From contig NVTY02000079.1 in NCBI GenBank assembly GCA_002401765.2, positions 1-64,000 on the forward strand: a DNA stretch of 64,000 nt, written 5' to 3'. This document shows positions 27,899-40,595 of the stretch, in pieces. The position numbers were made by a program, and so were the translations under genes. Below the pieces are notes generated by a model. It was not told where the DNA came from. It made no database searches and saw only the letters and a program-made list of their open reading frames with translations. The stretch comes from Thiotrichaceae bacterium. GTDB lineage: Bacteria > Pseudomonadota > Gammaproteobacteria > SZUA-140. Position 1 is the stretch's first letter; each line of letters starts with the position of its first letter.

Positions 27899-28699
27899 AT
27901 GATGTCAGCTATTACCCTTTCTACGTTGCGTGCAATGAAAAAGCGTGGTGAAAAATTCGCGACCTTAACAGCCTACGATGCGAGTTTTTCAGCAGCGCTT
28001 GAGTCGGCCGGCGTGGAGGCAATTTTGGTTGGGGATTCACTCGGTATGGTCGTTCAGGGGAACTCAACCACCGTGCCAGTGACCATCGATGAAACGATCT
28101 ATCATACCCGCTGTGTGCGACAGGGCAGCCGCAATACACTGCTAATCGCTGATATGCCGTTTATGTCTGATGCCACGCCTGAACTCGCGCTTGCCAACGC
28201 GGCACGGCTGATGAAAGAGGGCGGTGCGCAAGTAGTGAAGCTTGAAGGTGGTGCGGTGATTGTGGAAACCGTGCGCCTACTGGGTGATCGTGGCATTCCA
28301 GTTTGTGGCCATTTGGGGTTGTTGCCTCAGTCGATTAACAAACTGGGTAGCTATCGAGTGCAGGGGCGTGATGAGGCCTCGGCGAAGCGCCTTATTGAGG
28401 ACGCGCTGTTACTTGAATCTGCGGGTGCTGAGCTTTTAGTACTGGAGTGCGTCCCGGCAGTCCTTGCTAAAGAGGTGAGTGAGCGCTTGACGATTCCTGT
28501 GATTGGTATTGGTGCCGGTGCGGACTGTGATAGCCAGGTGCTGGTGCTGTACGATTTGCTGGGGATTACGGCGGGTAAGCGTCCGAGTTTTTCAAAGAAC
28601 TTTTTAGCCGGTGCGGAATCGATCGAGGCTGCCATTGCTGAGTATGTGCGGCAGGTGAAGTCGGGTGAGTTTCCTGCCGCTGAGCAGATTATTGCTTAA
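27899..28699 (+). CDS. panB: 3-methyl-2-oxobutanoate hydroxymethyltransferase
   Basis: This 266-residue enzyme makes ketopantoate from 2-ketoisovalerate and methylene-tetrahydrofolate, the first step of pantothenate synthesis. Conserved blocks are LTAYDASFSAALESAGVEAILVGDSLGM, the metal region VVKLEGG, GHLGLLPQS and VIGIGAGADCDSQVLV. GAGGA six to ten bases before ATG ATG supports the start. It opens the panB-panC-panD block; its folate-dependent reaction fits the folK neighbourhood. Confidence 0.97.
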   Translation: MMSAITLSTLRAMKKRGEKFATLTAYDASFSAALESAGVEAILVGDSLGMVVQGNSTTVPVTIDETIYHTRCVRQGSRNTLLIADMPFMSDATPELALANAARLMKEGGAQVVKLEGGAVIVETVRLLGDRGIPVCGHLGLLPQSINKLGSYRVQGRDEASAKRLIEDALLLESAGAELLVLECVPAVLAKEVSERLTIPVIGIGAGADCDSQVLVLYDLLGITAGKRPSFSKNFLAGAESIEAAIAEYVRQVKSGEFPAAEQIIA

Positions 28700-28714
28700 T
28701 GCAGGGTTGGTTTG

Positions 28715-29566
28715 ATGCTGTGTTTTAATACGATCCATGATACTCGCCAGCAGTTATATGCATGGCGTATGGCGGGCGAGCGAATTGTTTTTGTACCGAC
28801 GATGGGGAATCTCCATCGAGGGCATTTGCGATTGGTTGAGCATGCGCGCCAGCAGGGGCAGCGTGTTGTCGTCAGTATCTTTGTTAACCCCATGCAGTTT
28901 AATGATAAGGATGATTTTGCGGCCTATCCCAATACCTTGGAGCAGGATTCTGTGAAGTTGCAGGCGGTGGGGGTAGATGCGTTGTTTTTACCCTCGGTTG
29001 AGATGATTTATCCTGATGGCCATCAGAATAATTGCGACGTGATTGTGCCGGGGTTATCCGATATTCTGTGTGGTGCACATCGACCGGGCCATTTTGTGGG
29101 TGTTGCCACCGTGGTCGCGAAACTTTTTAACATTGTTCAAGCCGATGTGGCGGTGTTTGGCGAGAAAGACTTTCAGCAGTTGATGGTGATACGCCGGATG
29201 GTGAATGCGCTCTGTTTTCCAGTCGAAGTAAAGGGTGTGCCGACTGAGCGCGAAAGTGATGGCCTGGCGATGAGCTCACGTAATGGTTATCTGAGTGCCG
29301 AAGAGCGACAGCGGGCGCCACTGTTATATAAGGTGCTGGAGCAGGTGAAATCACAGCTGAAAAGTGGTGGTGATGATATTTCAGCGATTGAGGCGCAGGC
29401 GCAGCAGGTGTTGCAAGATGGTGGCTTCAGAGCGGAATATTTTAGCGTGCGCAGCGCTCAAGACCTTGCGCTTGTGGAGGCGAACACTCAAGATCTGGTT
29501 ATTGTTGCCGCTGCGTGGTTAGGCAAAGCACGTTTGATTGACAATATTCGCTTGAATTTGGGGTAG
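28715..29566 (+). CDS. panC: Pantothenate synthetase
   Basis: This 283-residue ATP-dependent ligase joins pantoate and beta-alanine. It shows the nucleotidyl-transferase motifs PTMGNLHRGHLRLVEHAR (HxGH), FVNPMQF, VFGEKDFQQ and the KMSKS-equivalent GLAMSSRNGYL. The frame opens at TTG 28712, but the ATG at 28715 is the likely start. It lies 15 bases after panB, so the genes form an operon. Confidence 0.97.
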   Translation: MLCFNTIHDTRQQLYAWRMAGERIVFVPTMGNLHRGHLRLVEHARQQGQRVVVSIFVNPMQFNDKDDFAAYPNTLEQDSVKLQAVGVDALFLPSVEMIYPDGHQNNCDVIVPGLSDILCGAHRPGHFVGVATVVAKLFNIVQADVAVFGEKDFQQLMVIRRMVNALCFPVEVKGVPTERESDGLAMSSRNGYLSAEERQRAPLLYKVLEQVKSQLKSGGDDISAIEAQAQQVLQDGGFRAEYFSVRSAQDLALVEANTQDLVIVAAAWLGKARLIDNIRLNLG

Positions 29567-29677
29567 TTAGCGCCGATTTATATGTTAAAATGCGCGTCAA
29601 CTCCGTTACCGGTGCTTATTGCCGGCGGTTGTTTTAGTGAATTGATAGGCCTGTTTTAGTGAGGATAAGTTAGAACA

Positions 29678-30058
29678 ATGCAGCAAACGATGTTAAACGC
29701 AAAACTTCATCGCGCCTGTGTCACGCACGCAGAGCTTGAGTATGAAGGTTCATGTGCAATAGACAGTGATCTGTTGGATCGTGCTGGTATTCGTGAATAC
29801 GAACAGATTCAGATCTATAACATCGATAACGGTGAGCGTTTTGTCACCTATGCGATTCGCGCGGATGCCGGCTCTAAAATCATCTCTGTGAATGGTGCTG
29901 CAGCACATAAAGCGGACCCTGGTCACCGTGTGATAATCTGCTCTTATGTTTCACTGAATCAGCAGGAACTGGTTAATTTCAAGCCAACACTGGTTTATTG
30001 TGATGAAGAGAATAACATCACTCATTGCCGCAATAGTATTCCGTCACAAGTTGCGTAA
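29678..30058 (+). CDS. panD: Aspartate 1-decarboxylase
   Basis: This 126-residue pyruvoyl enzyme makes beta-alanine from aspartate and supplies the substrate for panC. The autocleavage site is in EYEGSCAID (Gly24-Ser25), the active-site region [13 protein letters not shown] is intact, and the length is that of the family. It lies 111 bases after panC and completes the panBCD set. ATG is preceded by GAGGA-type sequence. Confidence 0.97.
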   Translation: MQQTMLNAKLHRACVTHAELEYEGSCAIDSDLLDRAGIREYEQIQIYNIDNGERFVTYAIRADAGSKIISVNGAAAHKADPGHRVIICSYVSLNQQELVNFKPTLVYCDEENNITHCRNSIPSQVA

Positions 30059-30219
30059 GCGCAAACTAGAGTCTGTTGATGTGCCCATTTTCATCATGAA
30101 AGAATCAAAATAATTGAATTTACAGAGTCTCAAGATATTTTGATTGGCTGTCTATATTGAATAGCTTCAATAACTGATAACATATTCTCTTACTTATCTA
30201 ACAAAAATAGGGGAGAGTA

Positions 30220-30517
30220 ATGTTTCATAGTTTCATTTGGGATGAGCAGAAAAACAAAACTAATATTAAAAAACACAGTGTAGGTTTAAAGGCAGGAATA
30301 TCTGTTTTTGAAGATCATTTACGTATAGAGCGATATGATCAGGATAATAGTACCCAAGATGAAGACCGCTATATAACAATCGGACGAGACCATAGAACGC
30401 AAGGTTCTATTTGTCACTTATACAATGCGAGATGCAGAGCAAAAGATACGTTTAATATCGGTTCGTCAGGCAGAACCCTCTGAAATAAGGCAATATAAAC
30501 TAAATGCGCGCAGGTGA
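30220..30517 (+). pseudogene. BrnT-type toxin (DUF497), frameshifted
   Basis: BrnT toxins are ribonucleases of the RelE-like fold. The first 61 codons read FIWDEQKNKTNIKKHSVGL, then ERYDQDNSTQDEDRYITIGRD, the family start. At about 30403-30406 the frame shifts by one base, and the family end continues in the next frame as VLFVTYTMRDAEQKIRLISV followed by RQAEPSEIRQYKL, stopping at 30515-30517, right before the antitoxin start. Read straight through, the frame ends early in unrelated residues. The toxin is therefore probably inactive unless frameshifting or a sequencing error is involved. AGGGGAGAG precedes the ATG. Confidence 0.75.
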
Positions 30518-30521
30518 TCAT

Positions 30522-30725
30522 ATGAACAAAAAAACAACTTATAGTCGAGATAGAAGTAAGCCTTTTGATGATAGTGATATAGATTATTCTACTATTGATA
30601 AAATGACCGATGAAGAGGTACATAAGGCTGCTTTAGAAGACCCAGACGCACAACCACAGACAGAAGAAGAGCTAAAACAGTTCAAGCCTATTAACCCTAA
30701 ACCAGAGGGAAATTCTAATGGCTGA
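30522..30725 (+). CDS. BrnA-like antitoxin
   Basis: This 67-residue acidic protein starts MNKKTTYSRDRSKPFDDSDI and contains DYSTIDKMTDEEVHKAALEDPDAQP. Its position directly after a BrnT toxin gene (four bases after the restored toxin stop) makes it the cognate antitoxin, although the C-terminus lacks a clear ribbon-helix-helix and the match is contextual. AGGTGATCAT lies just before its ATG; an upstream ATG at 30504 is in frame but less likely. It survives while the toxin is broken, a usual decay order. Confidence 0.6.
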   Translation: MNKKTTYSRDRSKPFDDSDIDYSTIDKMTDEEVHKAALEDPDAQPQTEEELKQFKPINPKPEGNSNG

Positions 30726-30796
30726 TACAACACATACTCATTTTGACAATAATCCCTTAATCTATGAAGGGCAGCAGTCTATTAAATGCAAGCACT

Positions 30797-30904
30797 GACA
30801 GTGCAGCGCATAAAGCAGCCCTAGAAGACCCAGACGCACAACCACAGACAAAAGAAGAACTGGAAAGATTTAAGCGTGTTAACCCTTTTGCTAACAAATC
30901 CTAA
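30797..30904 (+). pseudogene. Duplicated tail of the BrnA-like antitoxin
   Basis: Codons here spell HKAALEDPDAQPQTKEELERF and a divergent end (KRVNPFANKS), a near copy of the antitoxin tail at 30616-30725, with synonymous and some non-synonymous differences. No start or N-terminal part is present. It is a partial duplication or a remnant of a second antitoxin gene. Confidence 0.7.
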
Positions 30905-31011
30905 TGCGATCAGACGAAATAAAATAGAGGGTCAGCACTTTATGATGCTTGAATTTTTATTTTATTTATCAATTATTTATAGTTATAACTTAATTTGAAT
31001 TATGGTTTTTT

Positions 31012-31584
31012 ATGGCTAAAAAGAAACGTGGTTTTGATATTGAAGCATTCCTTGATGAAGAGGAAGGCGAGCTCCTTTCTCCTGAAGAAGAGGGGGAGGA
31101 AGAAGAAAAGAGTCGCTCGCAGCTTAAACGGGAGCAGCAGGGGCGACGTGACCTTGGCGTGCAACTGGTCGAGTTAAGTGAGGCGCGGCTGGCTAAACTG
31201 ACATTGAGTGAGCAGACGCTTGATGCGGTGCGCGATGGGCAGCGTTTTACGCGCCGAGCACTCCAGCGCCAGCTGAACCGTATCGCGGCATTGATGACTG
31301 AGTTTGATGATGAGGAGGTCATTCGTAAAGGGCTGGAAAACCTATATCAGCCGCATCGCGATGAAGTGCGCCGACACCATGAGGCGGAGCAGTGGCGTGA
31401 TGGCCTGATCGCCGGTGATAATGCGGTGATGGAGGTTGTTGTGACGCGTTTTCCTGAGGTGGATCGACAGCATTTACGTCAGTTGGCACGCAATGCTAAT
31501 AAAGAGAATGAGCGTCAGAAGCCGCCTAAAGCGGCTCGCCAGCTATATACTTATTTACATCAATTAATTGAAGAAAATAAATAA
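31012..31584 (+). CDS. darP: Dual-action ribosomal maturation protein DarP (YjgA, DUF615)
   Basis: This 190-residue protein begins with an acidic patch (SPEEEGEEEEKSRSQLKREQQ) and continues with the family core: RRDLGVQLVELSEARLAKL, ALQRQLNRIAALM and the C-terminal KAARQLYTYLHQLI. E. coli YjgA binds the large ribosomal subunit late in assembly. Length and order fit the family. It stands alone downstream of the toxin-antitoxin debris. Confidence 0.9.
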   Translation: MAKKKRGFDIEAFLDEEEGELLSPEEEGEEEEKSRSQLKREQQGRRDLGVQLVELSEARLAKLTLSEQTLDAVRDGQRFTRRALQRQLNRIAALMTEFDDEEVIRKGLENLYQPHRDEVRRHHEAEQWRDGLIAGDNAVMEVVVTRFPEVDRQHLRQLARNANKENERQKPPKAARQLYTYLHQLIEENK

Positions 31585-31753
31585 ATAACAAAGGGTTAGG
31601 TTTAGTAGTTTATTTAAGTTATCAAAATTTGATCTGTGCCCATCAAATAACCATTTGTGCTTAGCTCAGCTTTGCGCTATAAAACTTGACCGTTAAGCTT
31701 GGTTAATCTCGATATTATTGACTGCGACATTATTATTTACTGAAGGAACCGTT

Positions 31754-32938
31754 ATGACAGTAGGCTCGTTTCATCCACCGCAACGCACATTGATGGGCCC
31801 GGGCCCTTCTGACGTTAACCCGCGCATTTTAGAGGCGATGTCTCGTCCGACCATTGGTCACCTGGATCCTGCTTTTATTGGCATGATGGACGAGGTGAAG
31901 GCGTTGTTGAAATATGCTTTTCAGACCGACAATGAACTGACCATGCCGGTATCGGCACCGGGCTCTGCTGGCATGGAGACCTGTTTTACTAATTTGGTTG
32001 AGCCTGGCGACAAAGTGATCGTCTGCCAAAACGGTGTCTTTGGTGGTCGCATGAAAGAAAATGTCGAGCGTTGCGGTGGTGTGGCTGTGATGGTGGAAGA
32101 TCAGTGGGGCGATGCGGTTGACCCGCAAAAGCTAGAAGATGCGCTGAAAGCGAATCCAGACGCGAAAATTGTTGCTTTTGTCCATGCGGAGACCTCTACC
32201 GGTGCTCAGTCTGATGTTAAAACGCTAGTTGAAGTCGCCCATCAATATGACTGCCTGGCGATCGTTGACGCAGTCACCTCATTAGCGGGTACAGCGGTAA
32301 AGGTGGATGAGTGGAAGATTGATGCAATCTACTCCGGTACTCAGAAGTGCCTTTCATGTACGCCGGGCCTGTCGCCGGTGAGCTTTAATGAGGCGGCGCT
32401 GGAGAAGATTCGCAATCGTCAAACCAAGGTGCAGAGCTGGTTCCTTGATCTTAATCTGGTGATGGGTTACTGGGGAGGCGGTGGCAAGCGTGCTTATCAC
32501 CATACCGCACCGGTTAATTCGCTTTACGGCCTGCATGAGGCGTTAGTGATTTTACAGGATGAAGGGCTGGAGAATTCGTGGGCACGTCATCAGAAGCATC
32601 ATCTCGCGCTGCGTGCCGGGCTGGAGTCAATGGGATTGAACTTTGTGGTTGATGAGGCGCATCGCTTACCACAATTAAATGCGATTACCATTCCGGATGG
32701 TGTCGATGATGCTGCCGTTCGTGCCGCATTGCTTAGTGACTACCGCCTGGAAATTGGCGCGGGACTCGGTGTGATGGCCGGAAAGGTGTGGCGTATTGGT
32801 TTGATGGGGCATGCCTGTAATGCGCGTAATGTGCTGCTTTGTCTCGCCGCTTTAGAAGATGTGCTGGGCCGTGTCGGCGCTAATTATGAGCGTGGTGTTG
32901 CTGTTAGGGCCGCTGAGCGAGCACTGGCAGCTGCATAA
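31754..32938 (+). CDS. Class V aminotransferase (alanine/serine-glyoxylate type)
   Basis: This 394-residue PLP enzyme has the family start [17 protein letters not shown], the phosphate-binding [18 protein letters not shown], and the Schiff-base lysine in [13 protein letters not shown] (Lys198). Members transfer the amino group of alanine or serine to glyoxylate; the exact donor is not clear, so no gene symbol is given. AAGGAA before ATG 31754 makes this start better than the upstream TTG. A strong terminator follows, so it is probably monocistronic. Confidence 0.88.
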   Translation: MTVGSFHPPQRTLMGPGPSDVNPRILEAMSRPTIGHLDPAFIGMMDEVKALLKYAFQTDNELTMPVSAPGSAGMETCFTNLVEPGDKVIVCQNGVFGGRMKENVERCGGVAVMVEDQWGDAVDPQKLEDALKANPDAKIVAFVHAETSTGAQSDVKTLVEVAHQYDCLAIVDAVTSLAGTAVKVDEWKIDAIYSGTQKCLSCTPGLSPVSFNEAALEKIRNRQTKVQSWFLDLNLVMGYWGGGGKRAYHHTAPVNSLYGLHEALVILQDEGLENSWARHQKHHLALRAGLESMGLNFVVDEAHRLPQLNAITIPDGVDDAAVRAALLSDYRLEIGAGLGVMAGKVWRIGLMGHACNARNVLLCLAALEDVLGRVGANYERGVAVRAAERALAAA

Positions 32939-32968
32939 TAGTCGTTGCTGTTTTTATCCATTTTGATG

Positions 32969-32990
32969 AACCCGCCTTGGCGGGTTTTTT
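32969..32990 (+). terminator. Rho-independent terminator after the aminotransferase gene
   Basis: Seven-base stem AACCCGC / GCGGGTT with a CTTG loop, followed by TTTT, 31 bases after the stop. Confidence 0.9.
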
Positions 32991-33217
32991 GTGCTCAATG
33001 GGCTCTTGAAGGATGCGCGCTTCATCGGGAAAGCCTGTTTAAATCACAGTAAAATCAATCTATTAATGTACTTGTTAGTATTGATTTGATATTACTGCTG
33101 GCAACCTTTAGGATGGGACTTCACTGGCGGGTGAAGGGCAGGCGCAGTTGAGCTGAATTGAGTGGTGAAGTCAAGGCCATGCGTTAATCGAGAACTATCA
33201 GTAAGACGACAAATATT

Positions 33218-33520
33218 ATGCTAAGAACATTTAGAATCATCAGTATGGTCGAGGGGATTTCGTTTCTGTTGCTACTGTTTGCAGCCATGCCAGCCAAATA
33301 CTATTTAGGTGTGCCAGAGGCGGTGACGGTAATGGGCTGGGCGCACGGCATGCTCTTTATGCTCTATGTGGCTTCTGCTATGATGGTGATGCAGCGTTAT
33401 AAATTGCCGGATATGACTTCGGGCCTGATTTTGATGGCGGGAGTCACACCTTTTGTCTGTTTTTACCTTGAAAAGAAACTGCGCGAAATACCAACGCAGA
33501 CATCGCCTGAGATGGCGTAA
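33218..33520 (+). CDS. DUF3817 family membrane protein
   Basis: This 100-residue protein has three predicted membrane helices (FRIISMVEGISFLLLLF, the VMGWAHGMLFMLYVAS region and MTSGLILMAGVTPFVCFYLE). Its sequence fits DUF3817, whose function is unknown. It is a single gene with a terminator right after it. Confidence 0.85.
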   Translation: MLRTFRIISMVEGISFLLLLFAAMPAKYYLGVPEAVTVMGWAHGMLFMLYVASAMMVMQRYKLPDMTSGLILMAGVTPFVCFYLEKKLREIPTQTSPEMA

Positions 33521-33528
33521 CACTGAAG

Positions 33529-33552
33529 AGCCAGCTTAACCGCTGGCTTTTT
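33529..33552 (+). terminator. Rho-independent terminator after the DUF3817 gene
   Basis: Stem AGCCAGC / GCTGGCT with a TTAACC loop and a run of T, nine bases after the stop. Confidence 0.9.
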
Positions 33553-33668
33553 TAGTTTTAGCGTTTCTATTTTGAATGGTCTATCATCACGCATGAAATG
33601 GTGTTAAATCATTTTGTTTTCACGCTGCTATAATGACAGCGCCATTGGTTACTCATGAGTGAATTGTT

Positions 33669-34439
33669 ATGTTGTTAGTGATTTCCCCCGCTAAGACCCT
33701 CGACTACGAGACCCCGTTACCCACTAGTATTCAGACCATGCCAGATTATCTGGATGATGCCGCGCAGCTGGTAAAGCGCGCACGAAAGTATTCGGTTGAT
33801 GATGTGATGGCGCTGATGGCGGTGAGTGAAAAAATTGCGGTGCTTAATGTCGCGCGCTTTAAAAAATGGCGTCGGCCCTTTACGCAAAAGCATGCGCGAC
33901 AGGCGATGTTGGCATTCAAAGGTGACGTCTACGTGGGGCTGGACGCCTTTACTATGAGTGCGGGTGATCTGGCATTTGCACAGCAGCATCTGCGAATTCT
34001 GTCGGGCCTCTATGGTCTGTTGCGACCGCTTGACCTGATGCTGCCATATCGCCTTGAGATGGGGCGAAAGATTGATACTGAGCGCGGTAAAAACCTATAT
34101 GAGTTTTGGGGCAATAGTATTACTGAAGGTCTAAACAATCAATTCAAGGAAAAAGGGGCGAAATATTTGATCAACCTTGCGTCCAATGAATACTTTAAAG
34201 TGATAAAACCAAAGTTACTACAGGCCGAAATTATTACACCCCACTTTAAAGAGTATAAAAATGGCGACTATAAAGTGCTGGGGGTCTATGCAAAGAAGGC
34301 TCGCGGCATGTTAAGCCGTTATATCATCAAAAACCGTATTATTGAGCCGGAAGCGATTAAGCAATTTTGTGAAGATGGCTACCGCTTTAATACTGCCATG
34401 TCAAATGAATATGATTGGGTGTTTGCACGAAAAAAATAG
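33669..34439 (+). CDS. yaaA: Peroxide stress protein YaaA (DUF328)
   Basis: This 256-residue protein starts MLLVISPAKTLDYETPLPT and carries KGDVYVGLDAFTMS, LRILSGLYGLLRPLDLMLPYRLEM and NLASNEYFKVI, all conserved in YaaA, which protects against peroxide by limiting free iron and binds DNA. Full length. No OxyR site was recognised upstream. Confidence 0.95.
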   Translation: MLLVISPAKTLDYETPLPTSIQTMPDYLDDAAQLVKRARKYSVDDVMALMAVSEKIAVLNVARFKKWRRPFTQKHARQAMLAFKGDVYVGLDAFTMSAGDLAFAQQHLRILSGLYGLLRPLDLMLPYRLEMGRKIDTERGKNLYEFWGNSITEGLNNQFKEKGAKYLINLASNEYFKVIKPKLLQAEIITPHFKEYKNGDYKVLGVYAKKARGMLSRYIIKNRIIEPEAIKQFCEDGYRFNTAMSNEYDWVFARKK

Positions 34440-34449
34440 TATTTTTTAC

Positions 34450-34613
34450 ATATACCCGCGGTGTTTGAGATTTAGGTTTCATTGCACGTCATATTCATTT
34501 CATGGCAAGGCGAAATGACGCGTAATAGCCGGGCTATTGCGAGGAATTTCAACCCCACCATGGCATGAAGAGGGCGTGCAATGAAACCTAAATCTCCATC
34601 GCCACGGGTATAT
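34450..34613. mobile_element. MITE-like element with 38-base terminal inverted repeats
   Basis: The 164-base element has ends ATATACCCG/CGGGTATAT, and inside them a perfect 22-base inverted pair (34467-34488 against 34575-34596, beginning GAGATTTAGGTTTCATTGC). The whole arms are 38 bases with about five mismatches. The interior contains a small ATAGCCGGGCTAT palindrome and no frame. It sits between yaaA and the next gene and would form a long cruciform or RNA hairpin if transcribed. Confidence 0.8.
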
Positions 34614-34686
34614 CTAATTGTTAACGCTCGAATCCTTTTTCATGGTAACTTCTTAGGTTATATGTCGTTGCTGGTATAGGTATTAG

Positions 34687-37299
34687 GTGAGCAGAAATAA
34701 TAAACCCCTTAAACATCATGCTTTGGTCAATATCAATTTGATCGACTCACTGCAGCGTTTGAGTGATGTCAGTAATAATGCTTCAAATATTGAAGAAATG
34801 ATGAATGGCTCACTGGATGAGTTACTAAGTATTTTTGCCTGTGACAGGGCCTGGTTACTACACCCATGTGATCCGAATGCCGCTTGCTTTAATGTTAAAA
34901 TGGAAAAGACACGGCCGCAATGGCCCGGTGCCTACGCGAAAAATACCACGATAGAAATCACACCAGTGTATCAGCAGGCCTTTGAACAATTTTTAGTAAC
35001 CACTAGGCCGACGATCATTGATTCGCGTCGAGATATCTTTGCGCGAGAGACGCTTGAGGCTTACTCGACCAAGACACAACTGGCTATCGTGATAAAGACT
35101 CGTACGGGTAAACCGTGGTTGCTGGGTCTACACCATTGTGAAGGCCATCATGATTATAGTGAAGATGAGGTGATGATCTTTAATGAATTAGCCAATCGCT
35201 TAGCTGAATCGCTCAATGGTATGTTGGCGTTGCAAACGGCACGTCGTAGTGAAGAGCGATACCGTACGCTAGTTGAGCATGCACCAGAAGCGATCTTAGT
35301 TTTTGATGTGGTCACTGAACGGTTTGTTGATGCTAATTTGAATGCTGAATTACTGTTTGGTTATCCTAGGGGTATCTTGATGGATAAGAGTTTCTTAGAG
35401 ATCAGCACGGTATTGGATGGCTGTTTGTCTGCGACTGATATGATGGCACAACAGATAGTGCATGCAGTAGAGGGGGGGATTTGCCTTTTTGAATGGCTAT
35501 TTGATAACGCCTCCGGTAACAGTATTGTTTGCGAAGTACGACTGGTGCGCCTGCCCTCAGATGATGATGTGTTATTACGTGCCAGTATTTCCGATATTAG
35601 CGAACGAAAGTTAAGTGAAGCTAAGATGCATAAACTTTCGACGGCACTACAGCAGACGGCAGACTCTGTGTTGATCACCGATAGTAACGGAATTGTTGAA
35701 TACGTTAATTCAGCATATGAGGTGTTGACCGGATATTCTGGTGAAGAGGTGGTTGGGCGCCGTGCTGATTTTATAGACACAGGCGAGCATGATAGCCATT
35801 TTTATGAGGCACTATGGGCAACGATTAAGGCAGGTGACATATTTAATGATGTGCTGGTTAATCGGCGTAAAGATGGCGTTCTGTTTTATGAGGAAAAAAG
35901 AATTACGCCGTTAACTAATCTGAGCGGTGAAATTACTCATTTTATTTCAACGGGTCGTGATATCACAGATCGTATTGAAGCGCAGGAACGCTTGCGTCAT
36001 ATGGCGCATCATGATGCACTGACCCAGTTACCCAATCGCTCGATGATGATGGATCGGTTAAGTCAGGCAATAGCTAATGCCGAGCGAGACGGTTCGAAAG
36101 TTGCGGTTCTTTTCATTGACCTTGATCAATTTAAGATGATAAATGATACATTGGGGCATGATGTTGGTGACCATGCAATAAAAGAGGTTGCGCGTATATT
36201 ACTGGCAACGCTACGAGCATCGGACACTGTTGTGCGCTTTGGTGGTGATGAATTTGTTGTGCTGATTCCGGATATTCATTCTCGTGATAAAGTGACTCAG
36301 ATCGTAAGCAAAGTGCAGGTGGCATTGACGGTACCAATACATATGCAAGGACAGGAGCTATTTATGTCGGCCAGTATTGGGGTAGTGCTGTGTCCTGATG
36401 ATGGTAATGACGTGAATACATTGCTAAAGCATGCTGATATTGCGATGTATCGTGCTAAAGAGCATGGGCGTAACCGTTATGAGTTCTACTCATCTGAAAT
36501 GGGGGTGCGTGCACATAGGCGCCTCACCTTTGAAACCCAAGTTCGCCATGCGGTTAAGCATGAGGCATTTGAGCTTTATTACCAGCCGCAGTTAGATATT
36601 GCGAGTGGAAAAATGGTGGGTGTTGAAGCCTTGTTACGCTGGTTCCCGCAGTCTGATGATGAAGCGATGCCTGGCATTTCCCCCGACCAATTTGTGCCGG
36701 TACTAGAAGAGACTGGGCTGATTCTAGGTGTTGGTGACTGGGTGTTAAACACCGCATGTGATCAGCTTAAATCTATGCAGCAGCTATCATCATTGCCTTT
36801 AAGAATGTCGGTTAATTTATCGACTCGTCAGTTCAGGGATGCTCAGCTGGGATATAAGATTGAGCAGATGATTGCTGCTCGTGGGCTAGCCCCGGCTGAT
36901 TTTGAACTGGAAATAACAGAGACGCTATTGATGGATAACCATCAACGGGTGCATGATATGTTAAACCGCCTTAGTGAAATGGGGGTGGGGCTCTCCCTGG
37001 ATGACTTTGGCACTGGTTATTCATCATTGAGTTACTTAAAGCGATTTCCGATTGATACCTTGAAGATTGACCGCTCTTTTGTGCGTGATATCAGTGATGA
37101 TGCTGATGACCGGGCGATTGTAACCGCGATCATAGCAATGGCGCGCAGCCTAAAGCTAAGCACGATTGCTGAAGGGGTCGAAACAGTGGCGCAACTAGCG
37201 TTCCTGAAAAGCCTGCAGTGCGATATGGCGCAAGGCTTTTATTTTAGTGAAGGGCTTCGAGCGAGCGAGCTTAAGCGGTTTTTACAGAAAGAACATTAG
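34687..37299 (+). CDS. GAF-PAS-PAS-GGDEF-EAL bifunctional c-di-GMP protein
   Basis: This 870-residue cytoplasmic protein has an N-terminal GAF domain (about 8-180), PAS domains (about 188-310 and 313-435), a diguanylate cyclase with intact GGDEF (519-523) preceded by RASD, the inhibitory I-site, at the canonical spacing, and a phosphodiesterase with EAL at 647-649, DDFGTGYSSLSYLK and the EGVET end. Both catalytic halves look functional, so direction of control is unknown. GTG start with only a weak ribosome site. A PilZ-like gene follows 116 bases later, giving a possible local c-di-GMP pair. Confidence 0.93.
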   Translation: MSRNNKPLKHHALVNINLIDSLQRLSDVSNNASNIEEMMNGSLDELLSIFACDRAWLLHPCDPNAACFNVKMEKTRPQWPGAYAKNTTIEITPVYQQAFEQFLVTTRPTIIDSRRDIFARETLEAYSTKTQLAIVIKTRTGKPWLLGLHHCEGHHDYSEDEVMIFNELANRLAESLNGMLALQTARRSEERYRTLVEHAPEAILVFDVVTERFVDANLNAELLFGYPRGILMDKSFLEISTVLDGCLSATDMMAQQIVHAVEGGICLFEWLFDNASGNSIVCEVRLVRLPSDDDVLLRASISDISERKLSEAKMHKLSTALQQTADSVLITDSNGIVEYVNSAYEVLTGYSGEEVVGRRADFIDTGEHDSHFYEALWATIKAGDIFNDVLVNRRKDGVLFYEEKRITPLTNLSGEITHFISTGRDITDRIEAQERLRHMAHHDALTQLPNRSMMMDRLSQAIANAERDGSKVAVLFIDLDQFKMINDTLGHDVGDHAIKEVARILLATLRASDTVVRFGGDEFVVLIPDIHSRDKVTQIVSKVQVALTVPIHMQGQELFMSASIGVVLCPDDGNDVNTLLKHADIAMYRAKEHGRNRYEFYSSEMGVRAHRRLTFETQVRHAVKHEAFELYYQPQLDIASGKMVGVEALLRWFPQSDDEAMPGISPDQFVPVLEETGLILGVGDWVLNTACDQLKSMQQLSSLPLRMSVNLSTRQFRDAQLGYKIEQMIAARGLAPADFELEITETLLMDNHQRVHDMLNRLSEMGVGLSLDDFGTGYSSLSYLKRFPIDTLKIDRSFVRDISDDADDRAIVTAIIAMARSLKLSTIAEGVETVAQLAFLKSLQCDMAQGFYFSEGLRASELKRFLQKEH

Positions 37300-37415
37300 A
37301 TGGTCGTTTCAGTGCTGTTGTTTGTAGTGCTTGGTTACCGCTGCTCATATCGTATGATTATTAGACCTGTTGGGTTAGAATAACCGCTCATATTACCTGA
37401 ACAGAAGAGTGAGCT

Positions 37416-40405
<2,990 letters not shown>

Positions 40406-40406
40406 C

Positions 40407-40595
40407 ATGCAAACTGCCAAGCAAGCAGTGGAAACGCTATTGCGTCATCTTCCCGATGACAGCACAATAGAAGATATCCAATATCACTTGTATGTATTAG
40501 AAAAAATCAAACGTGGCCAGGACGATATCGCCAAAGGTCGCAGTTATACCAATGAAGAAGCGAGAAAACGCCTAGGAAAATGGCTCAATTGCTGA
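40407..40595 (+). CDS. Antitoxin of a ParDE/RelBE-type pair
   Basis: This 62-residue protein contains LPDDSTIEDIQYHLYVLEKI and YTNEEARKRLGKWL, a widespread antitoxin type encoded ahead of RelE/ParE toxins. It starts two bases after ligA and overlaps the following toxin frame by 16 bases. The toxin is truncated, so this antitoxin may be an orphan. Confidence 0.75.
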   Translation: MQTAKQAVETLLRHLPDDSTIEDIQYHLYVLEKIKRGQDDIAKGRSYTNEEARKRLGKWLNC

